A DNA stretch of 41,949 nt from CALFXN01 sp937957815 (GCA_036788195.1 DAIQNX010000024.1:1-41949), one strand, 5' to 3'. Positions 24,172 through 33,247 are shown, counted from the first letter of the stretch. Program-made: numbers and translations. The notes: generated by a model not told the origin, from the letters alone.

Positions 24172-25107
24172 ATGTTGATTTTTTCAGGTGTTCGAGGCAT
24201 GCTCCTTGCGGACATCGCGCTTGTCAGTGTATCTCTCTTCTGGGGACTCGGGTTCGTCGCCATGAAAGACGCGCTCGCGTCATTTCCACCTTTCTGGCTT
24301 CTTTCAATCCGTTTTGGAGCGGCATCGGTCCTGTTGCTGCTCATCTTCCGGCGAAAAGTCCGCGCGATGACCCGCAACGATCTTATTGCCGGAGTCGTCA
24401 TCGGGATCTTCCTCTTCCTCGGATTCGCGACGCAGACAATCGGCCTGAACTTTACGACCGCAGGAAAGCAGGCGTTCCTGACTTCCGTTTATGTGATTAT
24501 GACTCCGTTTCTCTCATGGTTCATAAGACGCGTCTTCCCTGGGATTCTCGTCTTCGTTTCCGCCGCGGTCTGCATATTCGGGATGGCGTTTCTGACATTG
24601 CAGGAAGGCTTTCAGATCGGCTTCGGCGACACGCTTACGCTTGTATGCGCCCTCTTTTTCGCTGCCCAGCTCGTCGCGATTGAACACTACGCACCGATGC
24701 ACGACCCCGTGACGCTCACCATCGTCCAGATCTGCACCGTCCTCGTCCTGAGTCTCCTCTGCGCCCCTCTGTTCGAAACGTGGCCGGGGTTCGACGGGTC
24801 CAACGGAATCGGAAGCATCGCCTATACCGTCCTGTTCTGTACCATTTTCGCGTTTCTCATCCAGAACACGGCCCAGAAACACACATCATCGACGCATGCC
24901 GCCATTCTCCTGAGCCTCGAATCGCTCTTCGGAGCACTCTCTGGGGTCTTCCTCCTCGGCGAGGTCTTCACTTCCCGGATGATTTTCGGCTGCGCCCTGA
25001 TCTTTGTTGCAGTCCTGCTGACCGAACTCGGGAACTCCGTTCTTCTCGCGTTCCGAAAACGACGGGACGACTCCCTGAAGACCGCCGGTTCGAACGCGAA
25101 TCCATAG
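24172..25107 (+). CDS. EamA-family (DMT) transporter
   Basis: A 311-residue membrane protein with ten predicted spans in two EamA repeats (about 8-135 and 150-290). SLFWGLGFVAMKDAL and TTAGKQAFLTSVYVIMTPFL are typical of the first repeat; LLSLESLFGALSGVFLLGE is typical of the second. It probably exports an amino acid or metabolite, but the substrate cannot be read from the sequence. ATG 24172 has GGAG seven bases upstream and sits just before the first span. Its last 140 bases, encoding the final helix and tail, overlap the ygiQ-like gene on the other strand. It is one of only two intact plus-strand genes in the window. Confidence 0.88.
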   Translation: MLIFSGVRGMLLADIALVSVSLFWGLGFVAMKDALASFPPFWLLSIRFGAASVLLLLIFRRKVRAMTRNDLIAGVVIGIFLFLGFATQTIGLNFTTAGKQAFLTSVYVIMTPFLSWFIRRVFPGILVFVSAAVCIFGMAFLTLQEGFQIGFGDTLTLVCALFFAAQLVAIEHYAPMHDPVTLTIVQICTVLVLSLLCAPLFETWPGFDGSNGIGSIAYTVLFCTIFAFLIQNTAQKHTSSTHAAILLSLESLFGALSGVFLLGEVFTSRMIFGCALIFVAVLLTELGNSVLLAFRKRRDDSLKTAGSNANP

Positions 25108-26911
25108 CCCTTTCGTTCTTCACCGGAGGAACAAGACATCGCGACGTGTCCGTTCCGATAAGGTCTTCTCTTCGTGCGAACCGCAGCGCCTCTTCGACGA
25201 TTTTCCTGTTTTCGGGTTTCATGTACTGCATGAGGGCACGCTGCATCCGTTTTTCCCTGTCCCCTCTGGGAACGAAGACGTTCGCGCCGTTTCTCGGGTC
25301 GATTCCCGTATGGTACATGCACGTCGAAAGACTCCCGGGCGTCGGCATGAAATCCTGGACCTGTTCGGGCATATACCCCATCTCCCTGATAAACCCGGCG
25401 AGTTCGATCGCGTCTTCGAGCGTACATCCGGGGTGACTCGACATGAGATACGGGACGAGATATTGTCGCAGTCCGAGAGATTTGGACGTTCCGAAAAAGA
25501 GTTCGCGAAACGCTTTGAAGACCGATATATCCGGCTTCCCCATTATCGCTGTCACTTTCGACGACGCGTGTTCCGGAGCAACTTTCAGTTGTCCGCTGAC
25601 ATAGTTCCGGCAGAGTTCACGTACGATTCTCTCACGCGATTTGTCGAGCATGATGTAGTCATACCGGAGTCCCGACCTGACGAAAACGCGACGGACTCCC
25701 GGCACTGACCGGATCTTGCCGAGAAGGTCCAGAAAACGGCTGTGATCGACGTGAAGGTGGGGACACGGCTCGGGCCCGATGCACTCGCGCCCGGCGCACG
25801 TTCCCTCGCTGAGCTGTCGCGAACAGGAAGGGACACAGAAATTCGCGGTCGGGCCGCCGACGTCGTGAATGATCCCCTTGAAATCCGGCAGATCCGCCAG
25901 CAAACGGACTTCCCGGAGAATTGACTCGTCGCTCCTCATTTGGATGATCCGTCCCTGATGGGCGAACAGCGAACAGAAAGAGCACCCTCCGAAACATCCC
26001 CTGTGCGTTACGATACTGAACCGGACCTCCCTGATCGCAGGTACCCCACCGGCATTTTCGTAGACGGGGTGGTATGTCCTCGCGTATGGAAGGTCGTAGA
26101 TTTCGTCCAATTCATTCTCTGATAACGGAAGCGACGGAGGGGTCTGAACGACGGAACCCAGACCGTGTCTCTGGCGAAGCATCCTTCCCCGGAACGGATC
26201 CTGTTCGCGCGAAAACAGGCGAAACGCCTCGGCGAATGCCTTCACGTCCTCGGCCGTCTCTTCGAACGAAGGAAGCTCGATACAATTCTGAAGCGATTCG
26301 TCCGCTCTCGCCCGCCAACAGGTTCCGCGAACGTCTCGGATCGACGCGACGCTCTCGCCGGACCGGAGCCGTCGCGCGATCTCGCGGAGCGGCCGTTCCC
26401 CCATCCCGTACACGAGAAGGTCCGCACGGCAATCGACCAGAAGGGACCTGCGCACCGAATCCGACCAGTAATCGTAATGCGCGAAACGTCGCAGGCTCGC
26501 CTCGATACCCCCGACGACGAGGGGGATGTCTCCCCAAAGTTCGCGGATGCGATTGCAATATACCAGCGTCGCTCTGTCGGGTCGTCTTCCGGGCCGTCCT
26601 CCCGGGGAATACGCATCTTCGCTTCGCTTTCTGCGCGCCGCGGTGTATGCCGAAACCATCGAATCGAGATTTCCGGCCGAAACGAGAACGCCGAGTCTCG
26701 GCCGGCCGAGTACGCGGAAATCTTCGGGCGAGCGCCAATCCGGCTGCGCTATGATACCCACCCGGAAGCCGTCCGACTCGAGCATTCTCGAGAGAATCGC
26801 ATGGCCGAAGCTCGGATGGTCGACGTACGCGTCTCCCGATATGAAGACGAAGTCGAGTTCGTCCCATCCTCTTTCGTCCATGTCCACGCGGCTGATCGGG
26901 AGAAATCGCAT
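24968..26911 (-). CDS. YgiQ-family (UPF0313) radical SAM protein
   Basis: A 647-residue protein. Residues 1-290 are the UPF0313 N-terminal region (GDAYVDHPSFG, GIIAQPDW, SAGNLDSMVS.YTAARR.R, IEASLRRFAHYDYWSD). The radical SAM cluster motif CFGGCSFC is at about 325-332. The long C-terminal part ends with QVQDFMPTPGSLSTCMYHTGIDP. The last 60 or so residues are Arg/Ser-rich and low-complexity, and overlap the EamA gene antisense. The function of the family is unknown. Start 26911 (MRFLPISRVDMDERGWDELD) matches the usual family N-terminus and is four bases after the ddl stop; an ATG at 26938 inside ddl is possible. Confidence 0.9.
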   Translation of the reverse strand: MRFLPISRVDMDERGWDELDFVFISGDAYVDHPSFGHAILSRMLESDGFRVGIIAQPDWRSPEDFRVLGRPRLGVLVSAGNLDSMVSAYTAARRKRSEDAYSPGGRPGRRPDRATLVYCNRIRELWGDIPLVVGGIEASLRRFAHYDYWSDSVRRSLLVDCRADLLVYGMGERPLREIARRLRSGESVASIRDVRGTCWRARADESLQNCIELPSFEETAEDVKAFAEAFRLFSREQDPFRGRMLRQRHGLGSVVQTPPSLPLSENELDEIYDLPYARTYHPVYENAGGVPAIREVRFSIVTHRGCFGGCSFCSLFAHQGRIIQMRSDESILREVRLLADLPDFKGIIHDVGGPTANFCVPSCSRQLSEGTCAGRECIGPEPCPHLHVDHSRFLDLLGKIRSVPGVRRVFVRSGLRYDYIMLDKSRERIVRELCRNYVSGQLKVAPEHASSKVTAIMGKPDISVFKAFRELFFGTSKSLGLRQYLVPYLMSSHPGCTLEDAIELAGFIREMGYMPEQVQDFMPTPGSLSTCMYHTGIDPRNGANVFVPRGDREKRMQRALMQYMKPENRKIVEEALRFARREDLIGTDTSRCLVPPVKNERAMDSRSNRRSSGSRPVVFGTREERSSRVRSAGLQQRSGRSRKSSGK

Positions 26912-26915
26912 ACCT

Positions 26916-27896
26916 TCAGCGAACCGTTCCGGGAACATCGTTCCGTTCCCGTTTCCTCTCCTCGACGGATGAATCCACGATACGACCGAGCAGATCTCCG
27001 AACGAAAGCGACGCCGCCGCCGCGGCTTTCGGCACAAGGCTCGTCGCCGTCATTCCGGGAACTGCGTTGACCTCGAACACCTTCGGAGTTCCCCCCGGCG
27101 TGAGCCGGAGATCGACCCGCGAATACACCGAACATCCGAGGGCCGCATGCGCTGCAACCGCCGCGTCACAAATCCGTTCGAGCACGTCGGCGGCAAGCGG
27201 TGGCGGAGTCAGGTATTCCGTCGCTCCGGCCGTGTACTTCGAGTCGTAGTCGTATATTCCCTTTCTCGGCCGTATCATGACGGGCGGCAGCGCGAGCACA
27301 TCCTTGCCGTGCCCGAGAACCGTCACCGCGATCTCGTCGCCATCGACATATTCCTCGACGATGGCGTCTTCGTCGAAAGCCGCAACGAGTGAAAGCGCGT
27401 CACGTAACGCCGATTCGCCGGATACGATCGAAAAGCCGACCGTACTGCCGCAGGAACGCGGCTTGACGACGATCTTTCCCGTCTGTGCCAGAAATTCGCG
27501 ACATCGGAAGATGTCGTCCTCGTCGAAGCGACTCGGCACACAGAAACCGGACGGAACGGGGACCCCGGCCTGACAGAAAACGGCCTTGCTGGTCCATTTG
27601 TCCATGGCGAGCATGCAGGCCCTCGGCCCGGAACCGGTGTACACGAGCCCTTCCGATTCGAGAAGGACCTGCAGCCGACCGTCCTCCCCCCAGCATCCGT
27701 GCAACGCGACGAACGCGCAACAGCTCGTCGCCCGGACACGCGAAAGAGCCTCCGTCATCGAACGGACATCCTCGAACCTCACCCGGGCGCCGATACTTTC
27801 GAGAGCGTCCGCGACAGCATGTCCGCTCATCAGCGAAATTTCCCTTTCCGGTCCGTCCCCTCCGGACAGAACGAGAATATTCCCTCTCCATTCCAT
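26916..27896 (-). CDS. ddl: D-alanine--D-alanine ligase
   Basis: A 326-residue ATP-grasp ligase that makes D-Ala-D-Ala for peptidoglycan. Seen: SGGDGPEREISLMSG (11-25), ALHGCWGEDGRLQ, MLAMDKWTSK (substrate-loop DK), KPRSCGSTVGFSIV (ATP-grasp lysine and loop), IVEEYVDGDEIAVTVLG, DYDSKYTAGATEY, and EVNAVPGMT (family EVNT.PGMT, with Ala for Thr). The ATG at 27896 is chosen because GGGAG lies nine bases upstream; ATG 27917 has no SD. The YgiQ-like gene follows within four bases. Confidence 0.95.
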   Translation of the reverse strand: MEWRGNILVLSGGDGPEREISLMSGHAVADALESIGARVRFEDVRSMTEALSRVRATSCCAFVALHGCWGEDGRLQVLLESEGLVYTGSGPRACMLAMDKWTSKAVFCQAGVPVPSGFCVPSRFDEDDIFRCREFLAQTGKIVVKPRSCGSTVGFSIVSGESALRDALSLVAAFDEDAIVEEYVDGDEIAVTVLGHGKDVLALPPVMIRPRKGIYDYDSKYTAGATEYLTPPPLAADVLERICDAAVAAHAALGCSVYSRVDLRLTPGGTPKVFEVNAVPGMTATSLVPKAAAAASLSFGDLLGRIVDSSVEERKRERNDVPGTVR

Positions 27897-27939
27897 CTCT
27901 CTCAACTCCCGTGGCATTTTTCTGAAACCGCATCCAATG

Positions 27940-27972
27940 AAAAAAGAGAAGGACTGGAAATCAGCCCTTCTC
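27940..27972 (-). terminator. Terminator after the PrsA/SurA-like gene
   Basis: Minus strand 7-bp GC-rich stem GAGAAGG/CCTTCTC, extended by a wobble pair and three more pairs to a 5-base loop, followed by TTTTTT. A good intrinsic terminator 26 bases past the stop, before ddl. Confidence 0.88.
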
Positions 27973-27998
27973 CGTCGATATACGATCCGGGTGTATTC

Positions 27999-28934
27999 CT
28001 ATTTCTTCTCTCCGCTTTTCGGGAAGGAAATCGACGCCTTGTATTCCTCCCGAAGCTTTTTCACTTCTTCTTCATACAACTGCCGGTCCTTCTCTCGAAG
28101 GAGCGACTCCTTGATCCGGTCCTTGGCCTCTTCGAAGGTTGCTGTGGAAGGATCCTTGCGGTCCGTCACCTTGATCAGGTTCCAACCGTTGTTCGCCTTC
28201 ACGGGACCTCCGACTTCGCCCTTCTTCAAGGCGAAAGCGACCTTTTCGAGTTCCGGGTACAGACGCCCCTTCGGATGCCAGCCGATGTCGCCGCCAGCCT
28301 CATTCGCCTTGTTCGGACATGTGGAATATCTGGAAGCCGCCTCTTCGAAAGAAAGGCCTTTTCGAATTTCATCGAGAATCCGCTTCGCATCCGCCTCGTC
28401 GCCAAGAAGGATATGACTCACGCGAACCGTTTCCGGAACGAGGAACTTCGCCGGATTCTTCTGATAGAAGTCCTTCGCCTCCACATCCGTCACCGTCATT
28501 CCGGCGGCAAGTTTATCCATGATGACTTTCCGCGCCAGGTTCTTCCTGATGACTTCCGCAATCGGCTCGAACTGCTCGCGAAAAGCCTTGTCCTCATCGA
28601 GCTTCGTCGCCTTCGCCTTTCGGTAGAAAAGCTCCCTGTTGATCAGGTCGTCAAGGATATTCTGGCGCCCCTCGGGAGTATTCACAGCCTGCGCCTGCCG
28701 CGGATCGAGCGTTCTGATCACGCCGTCGATATCGGAGACCCTGATCTCGTGCCCGCCAACAAGGGCAAGAACGGTGTTCGGATCCTGCGGACCGTGATCC
28801 TTCTGCGACGGAAGAACGAACGTATCCTTCGCGGTATCGGAAGCCTTCTTGTCAGTTTCGGCAGCCCACACAGCGGAGAAAGAAAGCGAAACGACACACA
28901 TCGAACAGGCGAAAATCCGCAACCACTTCTTCAT
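27999..28934 (-). CDS. Periplasmic parvulin-type peptidyl-prolyl isomerase (PrsA/SurA-like)
   Basis: A 311-residue exported protein. Signal peptide 1-24 (ends VWA). A SurA/PrsA N-terminal region follows (about 50-160, VGGHEIRVSDIDGVIRTL, LDDLINRELFYRKAKAT), then a parvulin domain (171-260) with VRVSHILLGDEADAKRILDEI, GGDIGWHPKGRL and NNGWNLIKVTDRK. The C-terminal helix is charged. It helps fold secreted or outer-membrane proteins. ATG 28934 directly precedes the signal peptide; AGGAGACAGGAT is upstream. It has its own extended -10 promoter and a strong terminator. Confidence 0.92.
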   Translation of the reverse strand: MKKWLRIFACSMCVVSLSFSAVWAAETDKKASDTAKDTFVLPSQKDHGPQDPNTVLALVGGHEIRVSDIDGVIRTLDPRQAQAVNTPEGRQNILDDLINRELFYRKAKATKLDEDKAFREQFEPIAEVIRKNLARKVIMDKLAAGMTVTDVEAKDFYQKNPAKFLVPETVRVSHILLGDEADAKRILDEIRKGLSFEEAASRYSTCPNKANEAGGDIGWHPKGRLYPELEKVAFALKKGEVGGPVKANNGWNLIKVTDRKDPSTATFEEAKDRIKESLLREKDRQLYEEEVKKLREEYKASISFPKSGEKK

Positions 28935-28978
28935 AATATCCTGTCTCCTCCCTGAAGATCTGTCCCGTAAACCACGGG

Positions 28979-28987
28979 AGTATACCA
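28979..28987 (-). promoter_or_regulatory. Extended -10 promoter for the PPIase gene
   Basis: Minus strand TGGTATACT: a TGn extension plus TATACT (5 of 6), about 45 bases ahead of the ATG. No good -35. Confidence 0.5.
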
Positions 28988-29030
28988 TAGCGCTCACGCG
29001 GAATGGATACGACATTTCGCGGAACCCGGG

Positions 29031-30086
29031 CTAGAGCTTTCCGACACGGATTGCATCGATCGTGTCGCCCTTTCCGATACGTATGACAATGCCTTCCCCA
29101 TGTCCGCTCAGGAACGTTTCCGATCTTTTATCCTCCTTGCTGGGCTTTCCAAGGATCAGTCGCGCCTTCTCTCTGTTCATTCCTGGGACAAGTCCGCCCT
29201 TGAGCCCTCTCGCTGCCGAAGAAACCTCGATGACCGTCACGCGCGCATTGCGTCCGCTTCCGTTCACCGTCACGGAGAGTCCGTCATAGCGCAGGACGAT
29301 CTGTTCTCCAGATTTTGAGGTCACTGTCTTTCTCGGCGTCCCAAGGACAGCTTCGACAGCATCCCTCGTTCCTCCGAATGTCGAGAGAGCATCTCTCACA
29401 ACGGAGGAAAGAGTTGTGTTCCGTTCCCCGGATTCCGCGAGAGGTTCGATATATTTCCCGAATACCCATCCGATCACGTTTCTCCCGTCCCGGATCTTGT
29501 ACCACTGCCAGTCGAGCGGTTTGCTCAGGTTGCCCGAGGGAACCTGAAATACGGTCTTCGCCGAATCCTGCGGAAGACGGACGGAATACCGTGTCCCTCC
29601 CTCGTCGCAACTCACGACGATAACGCCCCTTCCTTTCAGGATCCGGACGGTCTTTCCGCGGATTTGGGCGTCAAAATCCATGATCGCGACCGCTTCCGAA
29701 GCCGTTTCCGGCATCCACGTCTCCAGAATATCGACGTGTTCCCCTTGGGAAAGTTTCGTCACGACCGTGCTTCCGACGCTGTGATCGGCACGGACGTTTA
29801 CGTTCGATCCGAGACTGATCCCCTTTTTCCCCACGTCTTGCGCGGGTGCCGCCTGCACTCTCTGCGGAAGCGGACCGGTCGTCCCCGGTTTTCCCGAGAC
29901 AGCCGGCACTGCCAGATCCGCGGAAGGCGAAATGGAAGGAATTCCGGAAATCTTCCCGACGGCATCTTCCGGCTTCGTCGAGAAGTGCTTCCATGCCCAA
30001 ATACCCGCGAAGGTGACCAAGAGAACGAGAAGGATGAGAAGGAGTATCCTCGACCTTTGTCTTTTTCGCCGATCGTAGTGAATCAT
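29031..30086 (-). CDS. Membrane-anchored SH3b-domain protein
   Basis: A 351-residue protein: a basic start, one membrane span at about 14-32, a Pro/Ser/Ala-rich linker (about 40-85), then a bacterial SH3 region (about 88-150, SNVNVRADHSVGSTVVTKLSQGEHVDILE), with more SH3-like sequence around WQWYKIRDGRNVIGWVFGKYIEPL (about 194-217). The C-terminal 130 residues are beta-rich with two GTPRKTV/GKPSKED-type turns and no family I recognise. It would sit in the periplasm bound to the inner membrane and probably binds the cell wall. ATG 30086 follows AAGGGGGT by six bases. Confidence 0.75.
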   Translation of the reverse strand: MIHYDRRKRQRSRILLLILLVLLVTFAGIWAWKHFSTKPEDAVGKISGIPSISPSADLAVPAVSGKPGTTGPLPQRVQAAPAQDVGKKGISLGSNVNVRADHSVGSTVVTKLSQGEHVDILETWMPETASEAVAIMDFDAQIRGKTVRILKGRGVIVVSCDEGGTRYSVRLPQDSAKTVFQVPSGNLSKPLDWQWYKIRDGRNVIGWVFGKYIEPLAESGERNTTLSSVVRDALSTFGGTRDAVEAVLGTPRKTVTSKSGEQIVLRYDGLSVTVNGSGRNARVTVIEVSSAARGLKGGLVPGMNREKARLILGKPSKEDKRSETFLSGHGEGIVIRIGKGDTIDAIRVGKL

Positions 30087-30167
30087 TGCAGTACCCCCTT
30101 ATGGGCCATTCCACGTCGGAGGACGCGCTTCGCTCTCGAAATTCAGGTTTCGACCGACCGAAAAGAT

Positions 30168-30176
30168 GTTATAGCA
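30168..30176 (-). promoter_or_regulatory. Candidate extended -10 promoter for the SH3b gene
   Basis: Minus strand TGCTATAAC, with TG extension and TATAAC (5 of 6), about 80 bases ahead of the start. No clear -35. Confidence 0.4.
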
Positions 30177-30220
30177 GATTGTCCGCGTTTGGAACCCGTA
30201 ATATCCGCAGCGGGCGGAAA

Positions 30221-31951
30221 TCATCCCCCCGATGTGTCGCCCCCTGCGTTCAGCGTTCCGTTCACAAGCTGCGGGTATAAAGACTGGAAGGGAAGGGGAC
30301 GACTGAAAAGGAACCCTTGGTAACACGGGCATCCCGCATTCTCGAGCAAGAATTCCTGATCTTCCGTCTCGACTCCTTCGGCTATGAGATCGAGATCGAG
30401 TTCCCTGGCAAGACTGCAGACCGCTCGAACCAGCGAGAACGATCGGGACCCACGTTTCATTTGTCCGATGAAGGAACGATCGACCTTGATTCCATCGAGC
30501 GGAAGCTCCTGAAGATACGAAAGAGAGGAATAGCCAGTTCCGAAATCGTCGATGTACAGGCGGATTCCGAGCTCCTTCAGTCCGGAGAGGAGAGGCGTCG
30601 CATCCGGCCCCGCCGAAATCAGTGCATTTTCCGTCAGTTCCAGAATGAGCATATCCGGAGAAAGCCCCGTTTTCCGAAGCGTCTGTCGGACAACTTCGCC
30701 GAACCGCTGGTTGCGGATCTGAAACGCGGAAACATTGACTGAAACGGGGATTTCGATTCCTTTCCCATTCCATGAGGCTGCGTCCTCGCAGGCTCTGGAG
30801 AGAACCCATTCGCCGACCGGATGAATCATGCCCGTTTCCTCCGCCAGTGGTATAAATCTGTTGGGGGGGATGAAATCGTCTCGTCCGACGGGCCATCGAA
30901 TCAACGCCTCGACCCCGATAATTGTTTTTCTTGCGTCCGAACGGACCTGCGGCTGGTAAAAGACCCGGAAGAGATTCCGCTGCAACGCCCGCTCCATTCC
31001 GCGTATCAAAAGATTCCTCGTCGCTTCCCTGCGCTTCATGCCTTTATCGAAAAAGGCGAAAAAGGCTTCGTTTCCCTCTTTCGCCTTCCGGAGAGCGAGG
31101 TCGGCTGCCCAGAAAAGATCGTCCGCACACTCCCCGTCGCCGGGATACAGGCTGACCCCGATACTGGCAGAGACGCGAAACGTCCGCACCCCGACGGAGA
31201 AAGGCTCCTCGAGTGTCTGATGCAGGTCGGACGCTATCCGGCGGACGAGATCAATCGTATCGAGATCGGGGACTAGTATTCCGAACAGGCTTCCCTCCAC
31301 ACGCGCGATCATGCACCCTTCGGGCAGGATTTCGGAAAAGCGTCGCGCGGTCAACTTGAGGACGCTGTCCCCGAAATGATATCCGAACGTCTTGTTTATT
31401 TCGCGAAAACGTTCGAAATCGACGAGAAGGACGGCAAGCCGTTCGTCCGGTCGTCTCCTTTTTCCCTCCGTCGCATCGTCCAGCGCTTTGAAAAAAGCCA
31501 GTCGATTCGGGAGATGCGTCAGGGCATCGCGGGACAGATATTCTCCTACGAGAGCATCCCGTTTTCTTTCGAGCGAAATGTCTCGTATGATCCCGATAAA
31601 TCTTGGAGATGAGACGCCTTCCTCACCGATCCGTCGCACCGAAATCCGCGCGGGAAAAAGGGAATCGTCCCGGCGACGCAATTCGAGTTCACCGGACCAG
31701 AGGTCGTCATTCCACATCGCACTCTGTCCGGATGCCAACGCCGGAAATGAAACGCTATCCGCTGCAAGCATGCAGGCGTTCTTTCCGACAAGTTCCGTTT
31801 TCGAATGGCCGACCATGGAACACAAAGCATCGTTGACACCAAGGATTGTCTTTCCGTCCGAAAGAAACATGATTCCTTCGTCAAGGAAATCGAGGACGGA
31901 AGGCGGTGTCTCGAAAGATGGGACATCGGGGCAGACAGCTTGAGAGGTCAC
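30221..31951 (-). CDS. PAS-GGDEF-EAL protein, degenerate GGDEF, probable c-di-GMP phosphodiesterase
   Basis: A 576-residue soluble signalling protein. PAS domain about 18-128 (GIIRDISLERKR end). GGDEF domain about 137-300, whose active motif reads EGSLF (219-223) instead of GGDEF, so no cyclase activity is expected. EAL domain 320-565 with EAL (348-350), NVSAFQIRN, ELTEN, DDFGTGYSSLSYL (468-480), IKVDRSFI, AEGVET and QGFLFSRPLP, all intact. It should degrade c-di-GMP, with the dead GGDEF perhaps sensing GTP. The start is GTG 31951 with GAGGA six bases upstream. Confidence 0.92.
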   Translation of the reverse strand: MTSQAVCPDVPSFETPPSVLDFLDEGIMFLSDGKTILGVNDALCSMVGHSKTELVGKNACMLAADSVSFPALASGQSAMWNDDLWSGELELRRRDDSLFPARISVRRIGEEGVSSPRFIGIIRDISLERKRDALVGEYLSRDALTHLPNRLAFFKALDDATEGKRRRPDERLAVLLVDFERFREINKTFGYHFGDSVLKLTARRFSEILPEGCMIARVEGSLFGILVPDLDTIDLVRRIASDLHQTLEEPFSVGVRTFRVSASIGVSLYPGDGECADDLFWAADLALRKAKEGNEAFFAFFDKGMKRREATRNLLIRGMERALQRNLFRVFYQPQVRSDARKTIIGVEALIRWPVGRDDFIPPNRFIPLAEETGMIHPVGEWVLSRACEDAASWNGKGIEIPVSVNVSAFQIRNQRFGEVVRQTLRKTGLSPDMLILELTENALISAGPDATPLLSGLKELGIRLYIDDFGTGYSSLSYLQELPLDGIKVDRSFIGQMKRGSRSFSLVRAVCSLARELDLDLIAEGVETEDQEFLLENAGCPCYQGFLFSRPLPFQSLYPQLVNGTLNAGGDTSGG

Positions 31952-32094
31952 GATACGTCCTCATTTCCGGTACCGGATTCGAATTTCATTTTTTCATTTT
32001 CCTGTAGCATTTTATCAAGAGAGATGTGTGTACGCAAGAAAAATTCATTATCAGGCCCGGGAGAGCACCATGCTGGGATAGGTATATCTTCCAT
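31948..32094 (-). CDS. Possible small ORF coupled to the EAL gene
   Basis: A 48-codon ORF running from ATG 32094 to a TGA that overlaps the EAL-gene start as GTGA. The product is acidic, starts MEDIPIPAWCSPGPDNEFF and ends in a Lys/Glu-rich stretch. An in-frame stop sits nine bases before the ATG, and GGTGAG lies six bases upstream. The clean overlap and protein-like composition argue for it; the promoter candidate inside it (32009-32037) argues against. I do not recognise the product. Confidence 0.3.
   Translation of the reverse strand: MEDIPIPAWCSPGPDNEFFLRTHISLDKMLQENEKMKFESGTGNEDVS
32009..32037 (-). promoter_or_regulatory. Candidate promoter for the EAL gene
   Basis: Minus strand -35 TTGCGT (32032-32037), 17-bp spacer, -10 TAAAAT (32009-32014), about 58 bases ahead of the GTG start. 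Confidence 0.5.
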
Positions 32095-32161
32095 ATGTTC
32101 TCACCGCCCGTTTTATCAACGACCCTTTCCTCGCACCGACGGATTGTCCCCCTTCGGCCAT

Positions 32162-33247
32162 CTACGGTTCGAGGCGGGGAAGTTCGAACTTCTCCGCAAA
32201 TTCATCCAGTCGTATCCACGTCGCCGGATCGAGATACACTCCCTCTTCGAGCGATTTCTTTCTCCGCTCGAACTCCTTCTCGCCGTGGATGAATATCCTG
32301 TCTCTTCCCTCGGCCTTCGGGCTCATGCGGATCTTCTCGAGGATCGAGCGAACATGACTCCGGATCGCCTCTTCATCTCCGAAGAGATCGGGGCGTGTGG
32401 CCTGGAAGTAGTGGCAGATACCGCACCGGTTCGTGTACGTCTCATACGTCGGCGTCCCCAGGGAAAGCCCCGCCGTCAGAAGTTCGACGAGAAGACCGAG
32501 GCCGTATCCCTTATGCCCCCCGAGCGTCTCCCCAGCGCCGCCGAGATAGAGCTGTCCACCGTACGGGCTTTTGTCGAAACGGTTGATCTCTGCAACGCTC
32601 ACCGCATCCGTCGTGTCTTTCCCGTCTTCATCGACCGCCCATCCAACCGGCATCGTTCCGCCCCGGCGTGCCGCAACCTCGATCTTTCCCAGCGCAACCG
32701 TCGTTGTGGCCATGTCGAGCATAAAGTGGGGCTTCTCCCCGGTCGGAATGGCGACACAGATCGGGTTCGTCCCCAGAAGCCGCTCCTTTCCGAAGAGCGG
32801 AATTCCCGCTCGAAGCGTATTGGTCATCGCGACGCCTATCAGTCCGGCGTCAGCGGCCATCTCGGCCCAGTACCCGGCCATCCCGAAGTGACACGAGTCC
32901 CGCACGACGGTCATACACGTTCCGTGAGCCTTCGCCTTTTCGATGGTTCGGTCCATCGCGAGTTTCGACGACGCGAAGCCGGGAGCCCTGTTTCCCCGGA
33001 CGACAAGCGATACCGGCGTTTCGTGAACGATTTCGGGAGTGGCCTTCGGATCGTCCTGTCCCTCGCTGACCTCCTCGAAATACATCTTGATCCGCGCAAC
33101 CCCATGCGACGCGTGGCCGCGCGCGTCCGCCTCGACGAGAACCCGGGCGCTTATCTCCGCCGTGTCCCGCGGGAAACCGAGCCCCCGTTCCAGCATATCG
33201 GCCATATACGCGCGGAGCTTCTCGAACCCGACATTCGTTCGTTCCAT
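32162..33247 (-). CDS. LDH2-family NAD(P)-dependent malate/lactate-type dehydrogenase
   Basis: A 361-residue member of the LDH2/MDHG2 family (malate, L-lactate, ureidoglycolate and similar 2-hydroxyacid dehydrogenases). Typical segments: ADARGHASHGVARI (about 41-54), RDSCHFGMAGYWAEMA with the catalytic His, GTNPICVAIPT, FMLDMATTTVALGKIEVAARRG, and GGHKGYGLGLLVELL. The NAD fold here is the family's own, not Rossmann LDH. The substrate is not set by sequence; beside an amino-acid lyase operon a 2-keto/2-hydroxy acid reduction would fit, which is inference. ATG 33247 has GGGAGG eight bases upstream and its own promoter candidate. Confidence 0.92.
   Translation of the reverse strand: MERTNVGFEKLRAYMADMLERGLGFPRDTAEISARVLVEADARGHASHGVARIKMYFEEVSEGQDDPKATPEIVHETPVSLVVRGNRAPGFASSKLAMDRTIEKAKAHGTCMTVVRDSCHFGMAGYWAEMAADAGLIGVAMTNTLRAGIPLFGKERLLGTNPICVAIPTGEKPHFMLDMATTTVALGKIEVAARRGGTMPVGWAVDEDGKDTTDAVSVAEINRFDKSPYGGQLYLGGAGETLGGHKGYGLGLLVELLTAGLSLGTPTYETYTNRCGICHYFQATRPDLFGDEEAIRSHVRSILEKIRMSPKAEGRDRIFIHGEKEFERRKKSLEEGVYLDPATWIRLDEFAEKFELPRLEP

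Noticed and set aside
28963..28980. Small hairpin CCCGT/ACGGG upstream of the PPIase gene as a terminator
   Set aside because: Only 5 bp with no T-run, and it falls between the -10 and the start codon. Probably a chance leader fold.
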